In this document: positions 41,058 through 51,108 of the stretch, one piece after another
Layout of the letters: every line of letters starts with the position of its first letter
Numbering within the stretch: position 1 is the first letter of the stretch
Assembly (NCBI GenBank): GCA_903837355.1
Contig: CAILUI010000460.1
Coordinates: 30,245-94,244, forward strand
From: an uncultured Victivallales bacterium
Lineage (GTDB): Bacteria > Verrucomicrobiota > Lentisphaeria > Oligosphaerales > JAFGRS01
Direction: 5' to 3'
DNA length: 64,000 nt
Program-made: the position numbers and the translations under genes
Notes under the pieces: model-generated
The model's database searches: none
What the model was told of the DNA's origin: nothing
Seen by the model: only the letters and a program-made list of their open reading frames with translations

Positions 41058-43511
41058 TTAGCCGATCCAGACCGGAGAGCAGAGGGCCCGACTGCCGTCG
41101 GCGAGAGTGACCTGCGCGTGGTAGAAAGCGGGGCGGTCGAGCACTTCGTCAAGGCTGAGGTCCACGCTCGCCTTGCCAGGCTCCAGGGTGCGCCAGGGGC
41201 TTGCATCCCGCGCCACTTCCACGCTGACGATGCGTTCCTCGGCCCAGGCCCGCAGGTGGATTCGGCGGCTGGTGGAGAACGGCAGCTCGGACCCCATCGG
41301 GGCACCGTTCACCGTAAACTGCAGAGCGATCCGCCGGCCGCACAGCGCATAGGTTCGCCGCGCCCGCAACGCCGCGAACAGTGCCCGGCGCGTCAGGGAC
41401 TCAGCCCACACCGCGCACAGACTGTCCATGTCCGGCTCGAGTCCGACCGCGCCCGCCGCGCCCGCAAAGCCCACACGTAGTCCGGCCCGCAGCGCGGCCA
41501 GTGCGTCGGCCTCGCCGCGCGCGTCCCGCCGCCGCGATTCTGCCCCCGCCCCGACCGCGCCGGCAGCGTGTCCGGAGCCGAGTCCGAGCAGGCGCTCCAC
41601 GTCGGGCTCGATGGCTGCCCGGGCCGTTCCCGGTGTCGGCGACTCGCTCCGGCCATCGGGGCCGCGGCCGATCACCAACGCGTCGGTCGCCCGCAGCGCC
41701 TCGTAGAGCCTGGCCGGGTAGGCGTAGCGGGGGTCGTCCACCGGGAGGTAGGGCTGGTCGCCGCCGAGGAAGTGCACGCTCTTCTCGCCGTAGTGCGAGT
41801 GTTGCCAGGCAAAGCCCAGGAAGGTCACGAAGCGCCCCTCGTCCAGGTTGGCTTCAGCCGCGTGTTTGTGCAGCGCCCAGCACTCATTGTCGAGCCAGAC
41901 GGGCCCCTGTGCCAAGGCCGACACAAAATCCAGTCGGCGCTCTCGCCGCGCCCGGCGGTAGACGGCGTCGATCTCTCCCGCGGCCACAGTCGTCAGCGCT
42001 GCACTCAAGTCACCGAAGAATAGTCCGCGGCCAGCGTTGTCGCAGGGGACGGCGACGTTCGAGCGCACCGCTGGTAGCCCGGGAACACTCACGCGGCAGG
42101 ACACCGGGTCGGTGCCCATGGGGCCGAGGTCGATGTCACTCGCCCCGCCGGAGAGGGGCCGCGTCACGGCGCGCGCGCCCCGGCGGAGTCGGACGCGACC
42201 ATCCTCCGACACCGGGTTGCCAAGGCTGTCCGTGACCAGCACGCTTGCCACCAGGGCCGCGCCCAGGCGGGCGCTCCCCGGCAGGAAGGCGTGCACGCGG
42301 GCCGGCGCCCCGGCGCCGATGAGGATCACCACCGGTTCCGGCAGGCGCATGACTGGCTCGCCCTGGCCGGGGTTGATCAGCACCTTGATCTCCAGGCGCC
42401 CGGCCCGGCGTGTCCAGCGGCAGCCGCCCGCCGCCCCGCCGCACAGCAGCGTCACGCGCTCGCCGGGAGCCAGCGTCCCCCGTTCCACGACGAATCCCCA
42501 CTCGGCGGCGCCGGTGGCGGGGAGCCGCTTGTGGGGCGGGCCCGACTCCGGCGCCGGGCCCGGCTGCTGCAGGGCGCCCAGTTGCGCGCTGCCGGCGTAG
42601 CGCCACGGCGCGGGGCCAACGTTCTCGGGCCCGGCGTCCCGCCGCGGCGTGGCGAACGGGCCTACCCCCAGGGCGCAGAAGCGGACCTCGCTCCCGGTCG
42701 GCAAGCCCGCCGGACCGGCCTCGAACCAGAGTTCAAAGGGGCATTCGGTACCGGCCACGACCGCGCTCACACTCGCCCCGGCGCGGCCCAGCAGTGCCGC
42801 ATGGTACAGGCTCTCGTCAGCGCCGCCATCGCTGCCACCGACGGCCAGTCCGCCGGCGGGCCGGTCGGGGTGTTGCCGGCGCCGACGCACCAGCGCCCGC
42901 GCATAGTCGACATCGTCCTCGGGGTAGGCCGGCGGCTGCCAGACCGGGTCGGACAGAATGGCGGTAAGGCGCGCGTCCGTATCCGGCAGTTTGAGATCGC
43001 GCCACACCTGCTGCCAGCGCTCACGCTGGTTCTCGTGGACCAGCAGCGGGTCGAAGCCGAGCCGCAGGTAGGTCTTGATGGCCGGCAAGCGGAAGTCGTC
43101 CGTGGTCAGGGAGGCCGCCCGCAAGCCCTCGCCGGCCAAGCGGTGCAGGGTTGCCAGGGTGACCCAGTACCCCAGGCGCCGCCCCTGGAACTCCGGCATT
43201 GCGCCGACGAAGTGGACCATGCCGGTGTCGGGAATCAGGCCCGGCGCCCGCCAGGCCGAGGCCGTCGCTACCGGGACGCCGTCAATCACCACGAAAAGCA
43301 CCCGTTCAGGCCGGAAGGCGAGGTCCCGCCGCATGATCCGGTCAAAGCTGAAGCGGCCCGGTTCGCCGCCGAACGATGCGGCCAGGATGCGCTCCCAGTG
43401 CGCGCCGTCGCCGGCCTGGTAGGAGCGTAGCGCGGCCCCTTCAGGCAGCACCATCACGGGCAGATCGGTCAGCGTCGGCTTGAGCATCCGCAACTGCGGC
43501 GTCAGTCCCAT
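41058..43511 (-). CDS. GNAT acetyltransferase fused to a degenerate DUF3604/PHP-like domain
   Basis: An 817-residue fusion. Residues about 25-180 are a GNAT N-acetyltransferase (LRSYQAGDGAHWERILAASF, VHFVGAMPEFQGRRLGYWV with the acetyl-CoA loop, TYLRLGFDPL). The rest matches DUF3604, a family related to PHP metal-dependent hydrolases: a beta domain with DSLGNPVSEDGRVRLR, then GLFFGDLSAALT, LDFVSALAQGPVW and GRFVTFLGFAWQHS. Relatives have GDLHxHT and a DH pair at the first two places; here the metal-binding His/Asp are replaced, so this part is probably not a working hydrolase. Start at 43511 has GGAG upstream. The 426-base divergent gap to the next gene holds only short palindromes. Function unknown. 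Confidence 0.75.
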   Translation of the reverse strand: MGLTPQLRMLKPTLTDLPVMVLPEGAALRSYQAGDGAHWERILAASFGGEPGRFSFDRIMRRDLAFRPERVLFVVIDGVPVATASAWRAPGLIPDTGMVHFVGAMPEFQGRRLGYWVTLATLHRLAGEGLRAASLTTDDFRLPAIKTYLRLGFDPLLVHENQRERWQQVWRDLKLPDTDARLTAILSDPVWQPPAYPEDDVDYARALVRRRRQHPDRPAGGLAVGGSDGGADESLYHAALLGRAGASVSAVVAGTECPFELWFEAGPAGLPTGSEVRFCALGVGPFATPRRDAGPENVGPAPWRYAGSAQLGALQQPGPAPESGPPHKRLPATGAAEWGFVVERGTLAPGERVTLLCGGAAGGCRWTRRAGRLEIKVLINPGQGEPVMRLPEPVVILIGAGAPARVHAFLPGSARLGAALVASVLVTDSLGNPVSEDGRVRLRRGARAVTRPLSGGASDIDLGPMGTDPVSCRVSVPGLPAVRSNVAVPCDNAGRGLFFGDLSAALTTVAAGEIDAVYRRARRERRLDFVSALAQGPVWLDNECWALHKHAAEANLDEGRFVTFLGFAWQHSHYGEKSVHFLGGDQPYLPVDDPRYAYPARLYEALRATDALVIGRGPDGRSESPTPGTARAAIEPDVERLLGLGSGHAAGAVGAGAESRRRDARGEADALAALRAGLRVGFAGAAGAVGLEPDMDSLCAVWAESLTRRALFAALRARRTYALCGRRIALQFTVNGAPMGSELPFSTSRRIHLRAWAEERIVSVEVARDASPWRTLEPGKASVDLSLDEVLDRPAFYHAQVTLADGSRALCSPVWIG

Positions 43512-43670
43512 ACGGGTCTCCAGGTTCCACCGGCACGCGTTCCGGCGACCCCACAATGTGGCGCGCCAGACGGGGCTGTCCAGCCCAAGCTTTGCGTGGC
43601 GGGTAGTGGCCGGTCGTCCGCGGCCGTGAGGGTTCGTGAGCTCCACAGCAACTGGGGACTCCTGCCAGGG

Positions 43671-43686
43671 GATCCCGACCGGGATC
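43671..43686. repeat. short perfect palindrome in a divergent gap
   Basis: gatccc-gacc-gggatc lies between the GNAT fusion and the DUF1080 gene; a possible regulator-binding site. The rest of the 426-base gap holds a GC-rich hairpin near 43870-43900 and no gene. Confidence 0.3.
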
Positions 43687-43937
43687 GGGGTACGACCCGC
43701 CTGCTGCGCTCTGTGGCCGTCTACCCTGATGGCGGCTTGCGCCGGTTCTACAACTCCGCGGAAGGTTACCGAGGGGCACATGAGCCTGCCCGGTAGTCAT
43801 CCCAACAGCCGCCCGCCCGCCCCGGAGTCGGCCGTCCCAGCCACACCATCGCTCACAGCTTCCCGGCTGCCGCCGCACGCTTGCGCGGCGGCCCGCCGCG
43901 TGGTACTGTCAGGGTAACCAACAGGGAGAAGCAAGGT

Positions 43938-44636
43938 ATGAACCGACTCGTGTATGCGCTTGGCGTGGCGGCACTGGCTCTGGGCGCGCTGGTGGTCGCT
44001 GAGGACGCCAAAGTGATCGCACCATTCAATGGCAAGGATCTTGCCGGCTGGAAGCTCCGTGGCGCGGACGCGATGAACGGCTGGAAGGTCGGCAAGGCGG
44101 CGCTCGACCCGGCCGAGCCGAAGCACCTGGTGTGTACTGCCGGTGGCAACGAGATGGTCAATGTGGTGGCGGGCCACGGCGCGGGCGTAGACATTTACAC
44201 CGAGCAGACCTTCGCTGACCTGCACCTGGAGATCGAGGTCATGGTTGCCAAGGAGGCGAACTCCGGCATCTACCTGATGGGCGAGTACGAGGTGCAGATT
44301 CTCGACAGCTTCGGCAAGGAGAACCCCGGCATGGGCGACATGGGCGCCATCTACAGCGCCGCCGTCCCCAAGCTGAACGCCAGCAAAGCCGCCGGCGAGT
44401 GGCAGACGTTAGTCATTGACTTCGTGGCCCCCAGGTTCGGCGCCGACGGCGTCAAGACGGCAAACGCCAAGTTCCTCAAGATTGTTCTCAACGGCAAGGT
44501 CATCCAGGAGAACGTTGAGGTGCCCAAGCCGACGGGCGGCGAACTGGGCAAAGAGGCTCCCGAGGGCCCGCTCCTGTTCCAGGGCAACCACGGTCCTGTC
44601 GCCTACAGGAACATGCGGATCACGCCCGCGAAGTGA
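43938..44636 (+). CDS. DUF1080 / 3-keto-disaccharide hydrolase-like secreted protein
   Basis: A 232-residue exported protein of the DUF1080 (PF06439) family, which includes enzymes cleaving 3-keto-glycosides and has a laminarinase-like beta-sandwich. Seen: signal peptide (LVYALGVAALALGALVVA), the family opening FNGKDLAGWKLRG (about 29-41), LHLEIEVMVAKEANSGIYLMGEYEVQILDS and LLFQGNHGPVAYRNMRI at the C-terminus. agggagaagcaagg precedes the ATG. DUF1080 proteins commonly act with Gfo/Idh/MocA oxidoreductases, of which two are in this window. Confidence 0.9.
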   Translation: MNRLVYALGVAALALGALVVAEDAKVIAPFNGKDLAGWKLRGADAMNGWKVGKAALDPAEPKHLVCTAGGNEMVNVVAGHGAGVDIYTEQTFADLHLEIEVMVAKEANSGIYLMGEYEVQILDSFGKENPGMGDMGAIYSAAVPKLNASKAAGEWQTLVIDFVAPRFGADGVKTANAKFLKIVLNGKVIQENVEVPKPTGGELGKEAPEGPLLFQGNHGPVAYRNMRITPAK

Positions 44637-44735
44637 CGGCGGCGGAGTTGCCCTCAGGGACGGCTCCGTTCCGTGTGCTGTGATGGACGTGGGGGCCACC
44701 CCCCGCAGAGCCGCCATCCGCCAAGGAGATCTGGT

Positions 44736-46493
44736 GTGCTAACCGGCGGCATATACCGGCCGGGTCGCCAGTGGCTGCCGCGGGCGGCGTGGTTTGTCGT
44801 GCTCAGCGCGGCGGTGGCCCGTGCGGCCGCCGCGCCCTACGCCGACTCCCCCTTGGGCCCCAGTGTCGCGGCCGCGTTCGGCACGGCGCCGCCGCAGGAT
44901 CGCACCTCCGGCAACCGCCTGGCGATCGTCAGCGGCGGCTATGACGCCCTCCTGCTCCGGGTCCACCTCATCCGCAACGCGCAGACCTCGATTGCCGTGC
45001 AGACGTTCATCTGGACGAACGACGAGTGCGGGCGACTGCTGATCTATGAACTCATCGAGGCGGCGCGGCGCGGCGTCAAAGTCCGCATCATCGCCGACCA
45101 GATGGTGTCGATGCAGGACCCCGAGACGATGGCGTTCCTGGCGACGGCGCACCCCAACCTGGAGGTGAAGCACTACCGCCCGGCCCTGTCGCGGCTGAAA
45201 CCGTCCGTCCTGCACACGCTGCTGGCCAGCGTGCGCTCGTTCCACGGCGTCAACCAGCGCATGCACAACAAGCTGATGCTGTTTGACGATGCAGTCCTGA
45301 TCACCGGCGGCAGGAACATCGAGAATACCTATTATGATCATTCCACCGGCATGAACTTCCGCGACCGCGATGTACTGGCGGTCGGGCCGGTTGCCCATGC
45401 CGCGGCCGAGTCCTTTGAGCAGTTCTGGACCTACCGTCAGTCGGTGCCGAGCCGGGAGTTGTCCGATGTCGAGGCGGTCATCGCTCGGGGCGGGTTTCGG
45501 CGCTACGAGCAGCGGGCCGACTACGACTTCGGGCCATTTTTCGGGGCACTGGACCGGGAGGCCGACGCGGCGGCGGTGATCACGGCGCGGTTCGCGGCCC
45601 GACTGCGGCCAGTATCCAAGGTCAGCTTCATCGCGGACGTGCCGGGCAAGTCGAGTGGCTTCTTCTCGAGCACAGCCCGGATTACGCGCGAGCTTCGGCA
45701 GACGCTCGAGCGGGCGGAGGCCTCTGTGGTGATGCAGACGCCGTACCTGGTGTTGAGCGCGCCGGCGCGGGAACTCCTCCACGACCTGCAGGAGCGGCAC
45801 CCGGGACTGCGCATCCGCATCTCCACCAACAGCTTTGCCTCGACCGACAATCTCCTTGCCTATTCGGCGAACTACCGACTGCGTAACCGCTACGTCCAGG
45901 ATCTCAGGCTGCAAGTGCATGAGTTCAAACCTCAACCGGCCTCACTGCTCATCCTGTTTCCCCAGTACCCCGAGATGGAGCGACTGGCGCGGCTTCGGGT
46001 CGGCGGCGGGGCCCCGGCGCGGTTGCCGTTTCTATGCATGCACGCCAAGTCGCTGGTGGTCGATAGCCGGATCGCGTTTGTCGGCTCGTACAACCTCGAT
46101 CCGCGCTCGGAGCGCCTCAACACGGAAGCCGGGCTGCTGGTGGAGGACGCGGCCTTTGCGACCGAACTGCGCAGCGAGATCGAGCGCGACATGCAGGCCC
46201 AGAATAGTTGGGTGATCGCCCGTCGCGCCATGCCGCTGCACCTTGAGGTCGTGAACGGTCTGCTGGGCGGCATCGTCCAGTCGCTAAGTCCGGTCGACCT
46301 CTGGCCGATCCAGAACACCAGCAGCTTTGCACTGCGGCCCGGTGCGGCCGAGGTCCCGCCCGATGCCCCGGCCTTCTACCAGAACTACCGCGAAGCCGGC
46401 TCGTTCCCCGGCACCGAGGGGTGGCTCACCCAGAAGGAGATCCTGACGCGAATCTACAAGGCCGTCGGCGCGCCGCTGACGCCCATTCTGTAG
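44736..46493 (+). CDS. exported phospholipase D / cardiolipin synthase-like protein
   Basis: A 585-residue protein with two HKD motifs of the phospholipase D superfamily: MHNKLMLFDDAVLITGGRN (H177, K179) and MHAKSLVVDSRIAFVGSYN (H436, K438). Its architecture resembles YmdC/ClsC-type enzymes, which use two phospholipid molecules. A hydrophobic N-terminus (AAWFVVLSAAVARAAAAPYA) gives an export signal or anchor. The likely start is GTG at 44736, eight bases after AAGGAG; an upstream ATG frame adds a Cys/His/Pro-rich unlikely peptide. It lies about 100 bases after the DUF1080 gene and before the large TPR protein. Confidence 0.85.
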   Translation: MLTGGIYRPGRQWLPRAAWFVVLSAAVARAAAAPYADSPLGPSVAAAFGTAPPQDRTSGNRLAIVSGGYDALLLRVHLIRNAQTSIAVQTFIWTNDECGRLLIYELIEAARRGVKVRIIADQMVSMQDPETMAFLATAHPNLEVKHYRPALSRLKPSVLHTLLASVRSFHGVNQRMHNKLMLFDDAVLITGGRNIENTYYDHSTGMNFRDRDVLAVGPVAHAAAESFEQFWTYRQSVPSRELSDVEAVIARGGFRRYEQRADYDFGPFFGALDREADAAAVITARFAARLRPVSKVSFIADVPGKSSGFFSSTARITRELRQTLERAEASVVMQTPYLVLSAPARELLHDLQERHPGLRIRISTNSFASTDNLLAYSANYRLRNRYVQDLRLQVHEFKPQPASLLILFPQYPEMERLARLRVGGGAPARLPFLCMHAKSLVVDSRIAFVGSYNLDPRSERLNTEAGLLVEDAAFATELRSEIERDMQAQNSWVIARRAMPLHLEVVNGLLGGIVQSLSPVDLWPIQNTSSFALRPGAAEVPPDAPAFYQNYREAGSFPGTEGWLTQKEILTRIYKAVGAPLTPIL

Positions 46494-46563
46494 GGTTGCG
46501 ACCCACCTGCCCAACGACGTTGTGCTGCGGCCATGGCACTCGTATAGGAAAGGAGGACGAGCG

Positions 46564-49500
46564 ATGGACAGAGTGACCTCCGTGTACCTGATAGTGGCGG
46601 CGGTTTGGCTGGGGGGGCTGGTGTCCCCGTCTGTGGCGCGGGCGCAGGCGGCGCCAGCAGGCGACCCTGCTCCCAGGATCACGGCTAGTCTGCAGTCTGA
46701 TCTGGCGAGTGTTCGCGAAGGGGAGCCCTTGCCGCTGACGTGCCGGGTGGATATCCAGGGTGCGGAACTCGTCGGAGCCAGACTGTTCGTGCAAGTAAAG
46801 GGCCGCTTTGTCTGGACCGACGAAGCGGTACAGGCCGCGGCGCCGGAGTCGGCTCGGGTGGATCCCATGCTGCGGGAACTCATCGAGCCCATCACGGCGG
46901 TGGGTCCGCGCGACGTGATGCTCGAGGCTCAAGGCCGCGCTGGCGTCCTCCTCGGCACGTACGCGAGCGGGCCGCTCATTCCCCCTCCGGGTCGTGGCCA
47001 CTATCGCGTGAGCGTGCGGGTGGGCTGGCACCGTCCCGAGGACTACGGCATCACCTTCGAGGCCTACGACCGCGTGGTCGTCGAGATTCTGCCTGCCGAG
47101 AAGAAACTGGCCGCCAGGCTTGAGATCGAGGGTGGCAACACGGTGCGGGTCGGCCAGCCGTTCTGGATACGCCTGACCCTTGACATCGAGGGGCTGACCG
47201 GCGATCCCAAGCAGACGACCGACTTCCAGATCCGCTCCACCTTGCGGCAGACCACGGCCCCCGCTGGCCAGAAGCCAGCCAGCATCACCAGGACCGGCAA
47301 GGTTACGGTCGCCCACGGCAGCGGCGGAAAGCTGCGGGTGGTGAAGCGTTGGTATGGCACGGCGTGGACCGTCGGCGACCGCGAGGTGGACGCCGAGGTG
47401 ACCGGCCCGGGGTTCGCGCCGTTGACACAAACCGAGACGATCCGCGTCGAGGGGGATCCGGCCCCAGCCGCCCCCACCACGGTGCCCGCGCCGGCCGTCG
47501 CCCCGCTGTACATCCTCGACACGGTGGAAGACGACCCCGACAAGCTGACCGACAAGCAGTTGCACCTGGGCACGTTCACCAACGTCAGCCGCTCCGCCGT
47601 GGGCATGATGCACGACGTGCCGCCACCGTGGTCCGGCGCGACCTTCACCTTCAAGGTCGGCGGGGCGCCGCCGGCAACCTTGAAACCCGGCGATACGTTC
47701 CAGATGAGCATCAGCTCCACCGCCGTCCAGCAGCGCGAACAGCCCAACAAGGAACCCGCCATCTACAATGCCGGCTGCGGCATCAAGGTGTCGGGGCCGT
47801 TGGAGATGACGGCCACGCCGCACACGGGGTTTGAGATCATCGACGGCGGCGAAGGGACCGGGACCAGCGCGGGCAGCTTCATCCTCGAGGGGCAAGAGGG
47901 GCGGCAGTGGGTGGCAAGCGACAACCGGACCTATACCTTCACCGTCCAGGAAGGCCGAGCCGACGACCCGCCGGTTGTGGCTTGCTACATCGGCGGCTTC
48001 GGCGCCTTCGCACTGTACCGGTACCGGCCAATCAAGGAAGGCGAGGCGGTTCCCGCCGACACCCCCCCGGCGGATCCCGACCAGCCGCCTCAGACCCTGG
48101 AAGCTGAGGACGAAGCGCCGCCGCTGGAGGCCTGGCTGGAGCCGGAGACCGTCGAGACCACGCCCCGCAGTGGCCTCTACGCCCGGACCGATATCCGGAT
48201 TCGCGGCGTGAAGCCCAATGCGGCGCCGGTCGAGGTCCTCTACGACACCACCGACGCGCGGGGCACGCTGGTGCTGAACCCCTATCTGAAGGTGGAGGGC
48301 AGCGGCTCGCGCGAGACCGGCGACATGTGGAAGGACAACCAGGGGTCCGTGCCCTGGGGGCTGAACGTGGGCGCCAATCTGGGGGTTGCCTACGGCACCT
48401 ACGGCCTGCCCATCACCGTGCGCCAGCGCGACCACGGCGAGGTGCCGTTGCGGCTCATGATCCGTGTGCTGCCGCGCGGCGATGCCGCCAGCCCCGCCAC
48501 CGGGGTCGACGGGGCGCCGGTTTCCTACGCCCAAAGCGGGGATCTGGAGGCCCGGCTGGAGTCGCCGTCGCTGGATCTGAATGCCGGTGGGCTGTCCGCC
48601 GCCGATGCCATCTTTGTGCGCGGGGCCGACAGCACTCTGCGGGAACCGATCGAGGTTGTCTTCCCGCAGATGGCCGCGAAGGGAGCGCTGCCCGGGGGTA
48701 TTCTGGTGGATCCGGGAACGACCCAGTCCCACCCCAACGACAAGTGGCCGGTGGAGGTGCTGGACCAGCCCGGCTGGCTGCCGTTCGGGCAGACGTTCCG
48801 CGCCACGTCCGATGCCCCTGCCGGTATCAGCCTGATCGACGTGGTGGTGCGGCAGAAGGGGGTTGGCGAGACCCTCCTGCGCCTGCAGGTCGCGGTTCGC
48901 CGTCGCGACACGCCCCTGCTGCCGGAAGGACGGCCGACGCAGCCGACGACGGCCACGGGTGACCTGCAGGCACGGGTCGAGCCCAACGTCCTCCGCCTCA
49001 AACCCGGCGCGGCACAGCGCCAGGTCGTCCTCTACGTCAGGGGCTGGCGCGGCGATGTTGCCGACCGGGTGGAGATCGAGATACCCCAGGCAGACGCCAA
49101 CGGTCGGACTCCGGAAGGCGTCGACGTCTACCCTCCCTCCTTCTCGCGTCCCCCTGGCGACCTCGTGCGGGGAACCCCGGAGGGGGAGAGCCTGCAGGGG
49201 TTTTCGATCAGCGTCCGTGGCGATGCCCGTCCTGGCACGGTCACGCTGTTGTTCCGCGTGCGCCAAGGGCGCTATGGGGAAAGCACGGTGCCGCTGACCG
49301 TGCTGATCGCTGCAGGCGCCCCCGGTGCCGCCGTCACGGCGCCCCCGGGGTCGGGCGGGCGGGCGCCCGTCGTCGGAGCCGCCGCGACCGTAGGCGTCAG
49401 GGCCGCCGACCGGGACCAGGCTGCGGAGCGCCTGGCCAAGGCCGTCGAACTCCTCGCTGCCGCGAAGTACGCCGCCGCGGAAGTCGAACTACGGGCGTCG

Positions 49501-49761
49501 ATCCTGCTCAACCCGACGGCGGACGATGCCTGGATGAACCTCGGGGAGGCCTGTATGCAGCAGGCGAAGTGGCCGGCCGCGGTGGCCGCGTTCCGCCAGG
49601 CCGTCGTGCTGCAGCCGGAGGATCCGCTGTACCGTGCCGATCTCGCCCAGGCCTTGCTGAAACAGGGCAAACGGAGCGAAGCCGTCGCCGAGGCAAAGGA
49701 GTCGTTGCGCCTCGGGATGGAGAAGGACGTGCATCCGATCTTCAGGGAGCTCGGGCTATGA
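46564..49761 (+). CDS. large exported protein with three Ig-like repeats and C-terminal TPRs
   Basis: A 1065-residue exported protein. Signal peptide (VYLIVAAVWLGGLVSPSVARAQ); N-terminal beta domains; then three copies of a domain of about 120 residues opening LEAWLEPETVETTPRSG, LEARLESPSLDLNAGG and LQARVEPNVLRLKPGA and closing in a GExxLRLxVxVR-like strand (about 525-935); a Pro/Gly linker; and TPR-like helical repeats (AERLAKAVELLAAAKYAAAEVELRAS, about 950-1060). AAAGGAGG precedes the ATG at 46564. Repeated Ig-like domains with a TPR end suggest an envelope scaffold; no enzymatic motif is visible. Confidence 0.75.
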   Translation: MDRVTSVYLIVAAVWLGGLVSPSVARAQAAPAGDPAPRITASLQSDLASVREGEPLPLTCRVDIQGAELVGARLFVQVKGRFVWTDEAVQAAAPESARVDPMLRELIEPITAVGPRDVMLEAQGRAGVLLGTYASGPLIPPPGRGHYRVSVRVGWHRPEDYGITFEAYDRVVVEILPAEKKLAARLEIEGGNTVRVGQPFWIRLTLDIEGLTGDPKQTTDFQIRSTLRQTTAPAGQKPASITRTGKVTVAHGSGGKLRVVKRWYGTAWTVGDREVDAEVTGPGFAPLTQTETIRVEGDPAPAAPTTVPAPAVAPLYILDTVEDDPDKLTDKQLHLGTFTNVSRSAVGMMHDVPPPWSGATFTFKVGGAPPATLKPGDTFQMSISSTAVQQREQPNKEPAIYNAGCGIKVSGPLEMTATPHTGFEIIDGGEGTGTSAGSFILEGQEGRQWVASDNRTYTFTVQEGRADDPPVVACYIGGFGAFALYRYRPIKEGEAVPADTPPADPDQPPQTLEAEDEAPPLEAWLEPETVETTPRSGLYARTDIRIRGVKPNAAPVEVLYDTTDARGTLVLNPYLKVEGSGSRETGDMWKDNQGSVPWGLNVGANLGVAYGTYGLPITVRQRDHGEVPLRLMIRVLPRGDAASPATGVDGAPVSYAQSGDLEARLESPSLDLNAGGLSAADAIFVRGADSTLREPIEVVFPQMAAKGALPGGILVDPGTTQSHPNDKWPVEVLDQPGWLPFGQTFRATSDAPAGISLIDVVVRQKGVGETLLRLQVAVRRRDTPLLPEGRPTQPTTATGDLQARVEPNVLRLKPGAAQRQVVLYVRGWRGDVADRVEIEIPQADANGRTPEGVDVYPPSFSRPPGDLVRGTPEGESLQGFSISVRGDARPGTVTLLFRVRQGRYGESTVPLTVLIAAGAPGAAVTAPPGSGGRAPVVGAAATVGVRAADRDQAAERLAKAVELLAAAKYAAAEVELRASILLNPTADDAWMNLGEACMQQAKWPAAVAAFRQAVVLQPEDPLYRADLAQALLKQGKRSEAVAEAKESLRLGMEKDVHPIFRELGL

Positions 49762-49845
49762 ACCGCCGGTATCTGCCTGCCAGGGCTGATCGGTCCCGCT
49801 TCGCCCGAGGCTGCCCGCGGGGCACACCCGGAGAGGCATGACACC

Positions 49846-50901
49846 ATGGTCAGTGCTGGCGATGCCGAGTTGATCGCGAGCGCGCTGCAGGCCTATGACC
49901 TCGGGCCGCTGCGTACGGCGGTCCACCATGCCGGCACCGCCGCCCGGACCTGGCGCCTCACGACGGCTTCCGGTGAGTACCTGCTGCGCACTCGCGGTAG
50001 CCGCACCTCGGCTGCCGAACTGATCGCTTACGACCATGCGCTGCGCCGGCATCTGCTGGCGGCCGGCATCCCGACCGCGGCGCCGCTGGCAACCCGGGAA
50101 GGCAGTACCACCACGCGGGTCGGGGAGCGGGCGCTTGAGCTCTACGCCATCGTGCCCGGTGCCCCCCTGGCGGCCGCGGGGTTGGCAGAGATCGCCGCGG
50201 CCGCCCGCGCCCTGGCTGCCTTCCATGCCGCCGCGGCCAGCTTTCCGCTCGCCCACGCCCTGCCGCCGGTGGCGCAGTACCGCACCCTCGGCCTTGAGCA
50301 GACCTCCCAGCGCATGGAGGATCCCGCACTCCTGCAACGGGTCTACGCCGGCCTGGCTGCGGCCGCTGGCACGGCCAGCGAGGCGCCGGCACTGGCTCTC
50401 GCCCAGGTCTGGCTCGAACGGCTCCGCCGCCACTTCGGCGCGACGGTCTATTCGCACCTGCCGCAGACTGTCACGCATGGCGATTTCACCCTGGCCAACC
50501 TGCTCTTCCTCGAGGGCCAGGTCAGCGGTATCTTTGACTTCGACTGGGCCCGTTGGGCACCGCGGCTACGGGATCTCGCCGACGGCATGTTCTTCATCGC
50601 CGGCGAGCGTCGTACCCCCTTGGTCGCGGCCGATATCTGGTCGCTGACCGAGGCGGCTCAACTCAGTGTGCCGCGCTGCGCCCGCTGGCTGCGCAGCTAC
50701 GATGAATGCGCCCCGCTCAGGCCGGACGAACTGGCCTGCCTGCCGCTGGCCCTTGCGGCGCGCTGGCTTTCGGTGCGCGTGGAGGGCATGGCCAAGGTGC
50801 CCGAGGCCGAGCGCCGGCGCTTTGCACTGGGCAATCTGGCGGCACCCCTGGAATGGCTGGACCGGCACTGGCCCGACGTGCTGGCCGCCCTGCACTCCTG
50901 A
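49846..50901 (+). CDS. APH/choline-kinase-like phosphotransferase
   Basis: A 351-residue aminoglycoside-phosphotransferase-fold kinase. Seen: an N-terminal lobe with WRLTTASGEYLLRTRG, then the Brenner motif HGDFTLANLLF (H211, D213, N218) and the metal-binding FDFDWA (D231, D233). Similarity of layout to type II homoserine kinase and to small-molecule kinases leaves the substrate open; resistance cannot be inferred. The ggagaggc Shine-Dalgarno lies about 10 bases from the ATG. It follows the TPR protein by 84 bases. Confidence 0.85.
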   Translation: MVSAGDAELIASALQAYDLGPLRTAVHHAGTAARTWRLTTASGEYLLRTRGSRTSAAELIAYDHALRRHLLAAGIPTAAPLATREGSTTTRVGERALELYAIVPGAPLAAAGLAEIAAAARALAAFHAAAASFPLAHALPPVAQYRTLGLEQTSQRMEDPALLQRVYAGLAAAAGTASEAPALALAQVWLERLRRHFGATVYSHLPQTVTHGDFTLANLLFLEGQVSGIFDFDWARWAPRLRDLADGMFFIAGERRTPLVAADIWSLTEAAQLSVPRCARWLRSYDECAPLRPDELACLPLALAARWLSVRVEGMAKVPEAERRRFALGNLAAPLEWLDRHWPDVLAALHS

Positions 50902-51074
50902 ACACGAGAGGGTACCCGGTCACTGGGTGGGGGGTGCCAGTACTGACGCGTGCCCTCATGCATCGCGCTCGGCCGATAAGGGACGCCTGAGGGCAGGCGA
51001 CGCTACGGTCGGCCGGGCGCTCATCACCCCCCAGCCAGCGACCGGTTATCACGAGACGTCCGGAACCGCTTTCA

Positions 51075-51102
51075 TTGCCGCGGCGCGGGCTTACGTTACT
51101 CC
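51075..51102 (+). promoter_or_regulatory. candidate leaderless promoter of the ABC-F gene
   Basis: TTGCCG (51075-51080), 16-base spacer, TACTCC (51097-51102), then six bases to the ATG at 51109, which would be the transcription start. No Shine-Dalgarno is present. Confidence 0.4.
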
Positions 51103-51108
51103 CACACT

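Noticed and set aside
43700..43790. YPDGGLRRF peptide resembling the allantoicase YPDGG motif
   Set aside because: Only about ten residues match and the frame around it has no further similarity.
46426..49266. A 946-codon minus-strand open frame
   Set aside because: It is antisense to the TPR protein, whose Shine-Dalgarno, signal peptide and repeats are clear.
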